DNA of 8,489 bases, from the NCBI GenBank assembly GCA_028717405.1, contig JAQUNY010000062.1, positions 1 to 8,489 of the forward strand, read 5' to 3'. The translations under genes were made by a program, and so were the position numbers. Positions 6,669-8,489 of this stretch are shown here, piece after piece. The notes below the pieces were generated by a model. It was not told the origin of the DNA, did no database searches, and worked only from the letters and a program-made list of their open reading frames with translations. How positions within the stretch are numbered: the first letter of the stretch is position 1; each line of letters opens with the position of its first letter. Source of the stretch: Eubacteriales bacterium. GTDB taxonomy: Bacteria; Bacillota; Clostridia; JAQUNY01.

Positions 6669-7691
6669 ATGGGAGATAAAATCAGGATTGGTATCAATGG
6701 TTATGGAAACCTTGGCAAAGGCGCGGTGAAAGCCCTAAGGCAGAATCCGGACATGGAGCTGGCAGCGGTCTTTACAAGGAGAGATCCGTCAAAGGTTGGG
6801 TCGGCTTCTGATATTGCAGGAAAAGCAGAACATGTGTCAAATATGGGAAAGTATAGCGGCAAGATAGACGTGATGCTCCTTTGCGGCGGGTCAGCACTCG
6901 ACCTTGGAGTACAGGGGCCGGAGGCTGCAGCATTGTTTAATACAGTTGACAGCTTTGACACACATGCAAAAATTCCTGCGTATTTCGACAAAATGGACAT
7001 GACAGGAAAGGCTTCCGGAAAGCTTAGCATTATTTCCGTAGGATGGGATCCGGGATTATTTTCATTAAACAGGCTTCTGTCATCAGCAATCCTGCCGCTC
7101 GGCAGGAGTTACACATTTTGGGGCAAAGGAGTCAGCCAAGGCCACTCGGATGCATTGAGAAGGGTGCCGGGGGTAGAGAATGCGATACAATATACAGTGC
7201 CTGTGGATGAAGCCCTGCGCCGCGTGAGGAGCGGCGAAAACCCGGTGCTGTCGACAAGAGAAAAACACACAAGAGTCTGTTATGTCGTCCCTGAAGAGGG
7301 CGCAGATCTGGTGGGTATTGAACGGTCCATAAAAAATATGCCCGACTATTTTTCGGATTATGATACATTTGTTCATTTTATAAACAGGGAAGAATTAAAG
7401 AAAAATCATTCCAAGATGCCTCACGGTGGATTTGTTATACACGCGGGAACGACCGCCGACAGTGCGGTTGATGCTGTGGCAGTAAATGGAAATTTGATGA
7501 AGCACAAGATTGAATTTTCACTTATACTTGACAGTAATCCGGAATTTACCGGAAGTGTGCTGGTGGCGTACGCGAGAGCCGCATACAGGCTGGCTGCTGA
7601 AGGCAGGACCGGAGCTCATACTGTTTTTGACATACCGTTTTGTTACCTTTCCTCAAAGACCGCTTCCGAACTCAGAAAAGAACTGCTCTAA
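6669..7691 (+). CDS. ddh: meso-Diaminopimelate D-dehydrogenase
   Basis: Catalyses NADP-dependent reversible amination of tetrahydrodipicolinate to meso-2,6-diaminopimelate (EC 1.4.1.16), the one-step branch of the lysine and peptidoglycan precursor pathway, in the cytoplasm. 340 residues, slightly longer than the about 320 of the Corynebacterium enzyme. The N-terminal Rossmann motif is GYGNLG (11-16), and FTRR (35-38) matches the NADP-phosphate-binding arginines of that enzyme. Other closely matching blocks are GWDPGLFSLNR (125-135), FWGKGVSQGHSDALRRVPGV (150-169), MPDYF (224-228), MPHGG (250-254) and NPEFTGS (290-296). The ATG at 6669 is supported by GAAAGG at 6655-6660, eight bases upstream. 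The N-terminus superficially recalls GAPDH, but the later blocks are specific to Ddh. It stands alone between two inverted pairs of the repeat element, with no other lysine gene in view. Confidence 0.96.
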   Translation: MGDKIRIGINGYGNLGKGAVKALRQNPDMELAAVFTRRDPSKVGSASDIAGKAEHVSNMGKYSGKIDVMLLCGGSALDLGVQGPEAAALFNTVDSFDTHAKIPAYFDKMDMTGKASGKLSIISVGWDPGLFSLNRLLSSAILPLGRSYTFWGKGVSQGHSDALRRVPGVENAIQYTVPVDEALRRVRSGENPVLSTREKHTRVCYVVPEEGADLVGIERSIKNMPDYFSDYDTFVHFINREELKKNHSKMPHGGFVIHAGTTADSAVDAVAVNGNLMKHKIEFSLILDSNPEFTGSVLVAYARAAYRLAAEGRTGAHTVFDIPFCYLSSKTASELRKELL

Positions 7692-7699
7692 AGGCGGAG

Positions 7700-7741
7700 A
7701 AGACAAAGAGAAGACAGGGGAAGACAGTAATAAGACAGGGG
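7700..7741 (+). repeat. Iterated AAGACA(GGGG) units leading into repeat copy I
   Basis: AAGACA occurs at 7700, 7711, 7721 and 7732, a 10-11 bp period; the last one begins the core of copy I. A mirror version, CTGTCTTA at 7806 and 7816, trails copy J. Confidence 0.75.
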
Positions 7742-7813
7742 ACGGTTCTATGTCTCATGTAGGTTCGCAGGACAGGGTCCTGCGGCCAGGACACAGAACC
7801 GTCCCCTGTCTTA
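7731..7813. repeat. Composite palindrome: element copies I and J around a central hairpin
   Basis: Arm 7731-7754 (forward copy I, core 7734-7754) pairs with 7790-7813 (reverse copy J, core 7790-7810) over 24 bp with one mismatch (A7750 against C7794). The 35-bp interval contains a perfect hairpin at 7766-7784. It lies 39 bp beyond the ddh stop. No T-run follows, so a terminator role is possible but not of the standard type. Confidence 0.88.
7766..7784. repeat. Perfect 8-bp stem, 3-nt loop hairpin
   Basis: CGCAGGAC, loop AGG, GTCCTGCG. It is nested at the centre of the I/J inverted pair and is GC-rich and stable. Confidence 0.85.
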
Positions 7814-7876
7814 CCCTGTCTTATTCTACCCTCCCCTTTGCGCTGTCCTCTGTCTGCCTGTTTCGAACCTATGAGG

Positions 7877-7890
7877 GACACAGAACTGTC
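7877..7890 (-). repeat. Decayed repeat element copy K (reverse, partial)
   Basis: GACACAGAACTGTC matches the first 14 bases of the reverse core with one mismatch, then the match is lost (AGACAGAG follows). Probably a degenerate relic. Confidence 0.55.
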
Positions 7891-7966
7891 AGACAGAGTG
7901 AAATGTACAAATACACCCAGCCTGCACTGACTTGTTCCACAGCGCCCACAGAGTTGTTCCTCAGAA

Positions 7967-7995
7967 TTGATGTTTTGTTATTTTTTTTGTATAAT
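7967..7995 (+). promoter_or_regulatory. Sigma-A-type promoter of the toxin-antitoxin operon
   Basis: TTGATG (7967-7972, four of six matches to TTGACA), a 17-bp spacer rich in T, and a consensus TATAAT (7990-7995). Transcription would start near 8002, about 35 bases before the antitoxin ATG. Confidence 0.75.
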
Positions 7996-8009
7996 AAATC
8001 TAAAGAATA

Positions 8010-8023
8010 CTTGAGAATTCAAG
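8010..8023. promoter_or_regulatory. Small inverted repeat in the antitoxin leader, possible operator
   Basis: CTTGA (8010-8014) and TCAAG (8019-8023) are complementary around GAAT. It lies between the predicted transcription start and the ribosome binding site, where an autoregulating AbrB-type antitoxin could bind. The arms are short, so this could be chance. Confidence 0.3.
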
Positions 8024-8037
8024 AAAGGATGGTAATT

Positions 8038-8295
8038 ATGAATTTGGCAAAAATCTCTGCTAATGGGCAAATAACAGTGCCAGTTGAAATCAGACGTCTT
8101 CTTGGCTTGAAATCAGGAGATAAGATTTTATTTTTACAAAAATCAAATGGTGATATTGTAATAAATAATGCATCAGCGCAGGCTATATATAAAGCTCAGA
8201 GAGCTTTTGCCGGTGTTGCAGAAGAAATCGGCATATACGATGAAGATGACGCACAAAAATTGGTGAATGAAGTGAGGTATGGAAAAGGCAAATAA
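8038..8295 (+). CDS. AbrB/MazE-type antitoxin (SpoVT-AbrB domain)
   Basis: 85 residues. Residues 3-45 (AKISANGQITVPVEIRRLLG, then LKSGDKILF) form the swapped-hairpin DNA-binding domain typical of AbrB-family antitoxins; the C-terminal half (about 50-85) would bind and neutralise the toxin. The ATG at 8038 is chosen because AGAAAGGA (8022-8029) lies eight bases upstream; ATG 8029 is in frame but overlaps that site. The frame is open back to 7510, but that stretch overlaps ddh and repeat elements and is not plausible protein. The stop is 3 bp before the downstream PIN gene, so the two are co-transcribed and probably translationally coupled. Autorepression with the toxin is usual in the family and is inferred here. 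Confidence 0.92.
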   Translation: MNLAKISANGQITVPVEIRRLLGLKSGDKILFLQKSNGDIVINNASAQAIYKAQRAFAGVAEEIGIYDEDDAQKLVNEVRYGKGK

Positions 8296-8298
8296 ACA

Positions 8299-8489
8299 AT
8301 GAGGATTTTAGTGGATACCAATATATTGATTTCAGCTATCCTTTTACTGCATTCAATAGTGGCGAAGACACTATTGTACATTACTGAACATCATGATGTA
8401 ATTTTATGCGATCGTAATATTTATGAACTGCGGGAAGTTATAAATCGAAAGATGCCTGACAAACTGCGAGATGCAGATGTCTTTTTGGC
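8299..8489 (+). CDS. PIN-domain toxin (VapC-like ribonuclease), 3'-truncated by window edge
   Basis: Probable RNase toxin partner of the AbrB antitoxin. 63 complete codons are visible. It starts MRILVDTNILISA, the classic PIN opening with the first metal-binding Asp at residue 6 and Asn at 8. A second conserved acidic position is likely Glu43 in YELREVI. The remaining catalytic acids lie beyond the window. It resembles the group annotated as 'putative toxin component, PIN family'. No separate promoter is seen, and the weak Shine-Dalgarno context suggests coupling to the antitoxin. Base composition is AT-rich like the antitoxin and unlike ddh. Confidence 0.88.
   Translation, partial: MRILVDTNILISAILLLHSIVAKTLLYITEHHDVILCDRNIYELREVINRKMPDKLRDADVFL

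Larger units (their letters stand above)
7692..8037. other. Intergenic region between ddh and toxin-antitoxin genes
   Basis: 346 bp. In order it holds iterated AAGACA units (7700-7737), repeat copies I and J around a small hairpin (7731-7813), a decayed copy K (7877-7890), a promoter (7967-7995), a small inverted repeat (8010-8023) and the antitoxin ribosome binding site. The open frame that crosses it upstream of 8038 is not a credible gene. Confidence 0.75.

Noticed and set aside
6669..7691. Glyceraldehyde-3-phosphate dehydrogenase or DapB, suggested by the GINGYG N-terminus
   Set aside because: No GAPDH catalytic cysteine motif is present; GWDPG, FWGKGVSQGHSDALRR and MPHGG blocks match meso-diaminopimelate dehydrogenase throughout.
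381..7890. Insertion sequence or transposase gene
   Set aside because: No ORF in the window resembles a transposase; only the short repeats are present, so any mobilising enzyme would have to be elsewhere.
7510..8037. Long N-terminal extension of the antitoxin frame
   Set aside because: It overlaps the end of ddh in another frame and translates repeat elements and intergenic DNA; a ribosome binding site and promoter support the start at 8038.

Overview
The window looks like a chromosomal segment of a moderate-GC anaerobic Firmicute, probably of class Clostridia. This rests on strong Shine-Dalgarno sites, a meso-diaminopimelate dehydrogenase of the Corynebacterium/Clostridia type, an AbrB/PIN toxin-antitoxin pair, and a four-helix CvpA-type membrane domain fused to a large extracytoplasmic region. 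The genus cannot be fixed from the sequence alone. All genes lie on the plus strand.

Layout. (1) 1-2963: the 3' part of a family GH2 beta-mannosidase gene that is already open at the left edge. The GTG at 189 is an internal valine codon, not the start. Its catalytic residues are intact, but the Ig-like domain before the catalytic barrel carries two large low-complexity insertions built around a short palindromic repeat element. (2) 3038-6382: a 1114-residue membrane-anchored surface protein. It has an N-terminal CvpA-like four-helix domain, then beta-rich domains, an Ala/Ser tract, a coiled coil, a Gly/Ser linker, an Ig/PKD-like domain and C-terminal YwqK/MORN-type repeats. (3) 6383-6668: an intergenic stretch with a perfect 27-bp inverted repeat made of two copies of the element, and a small uncertain ORF. 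(4) 6669-7691: ddh, meso-diaminopimelate dehydrogenase (lysine and peptidoglycan precursor metabolism). (5) 7692-8037: an intergenic stretch with a second inverted pair of the element enclosing a small perfect hairpin, a decayed copy, and a good sigma-A-type promoter. (6) 8038 to the right edge: an AbrB-type antitoxin and the start of a PIN-domain toxin cut off by the window, in visibly more AT-rich DNA.

The unifying feature is the repeat, with a 21-bp core centred on GGGGACGGTTCT. There are ten clear copies and one decayed copy, in both orientations and always forward copies first, then reverse. It occurs between genes and also in-frame inside the beta-mannosidase gene. The core has no stop codon in any of its six reading frames, which would let it be tolerated inside coding sequence. 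The genes do not form one obvious pathway. The beta-mannosidase (mannan or mannoside breakdown) and the surface protein may be co-transcribed, ddh stands alone between two repeat pairs, and the toxin-antitoxin pair has its own promoter.
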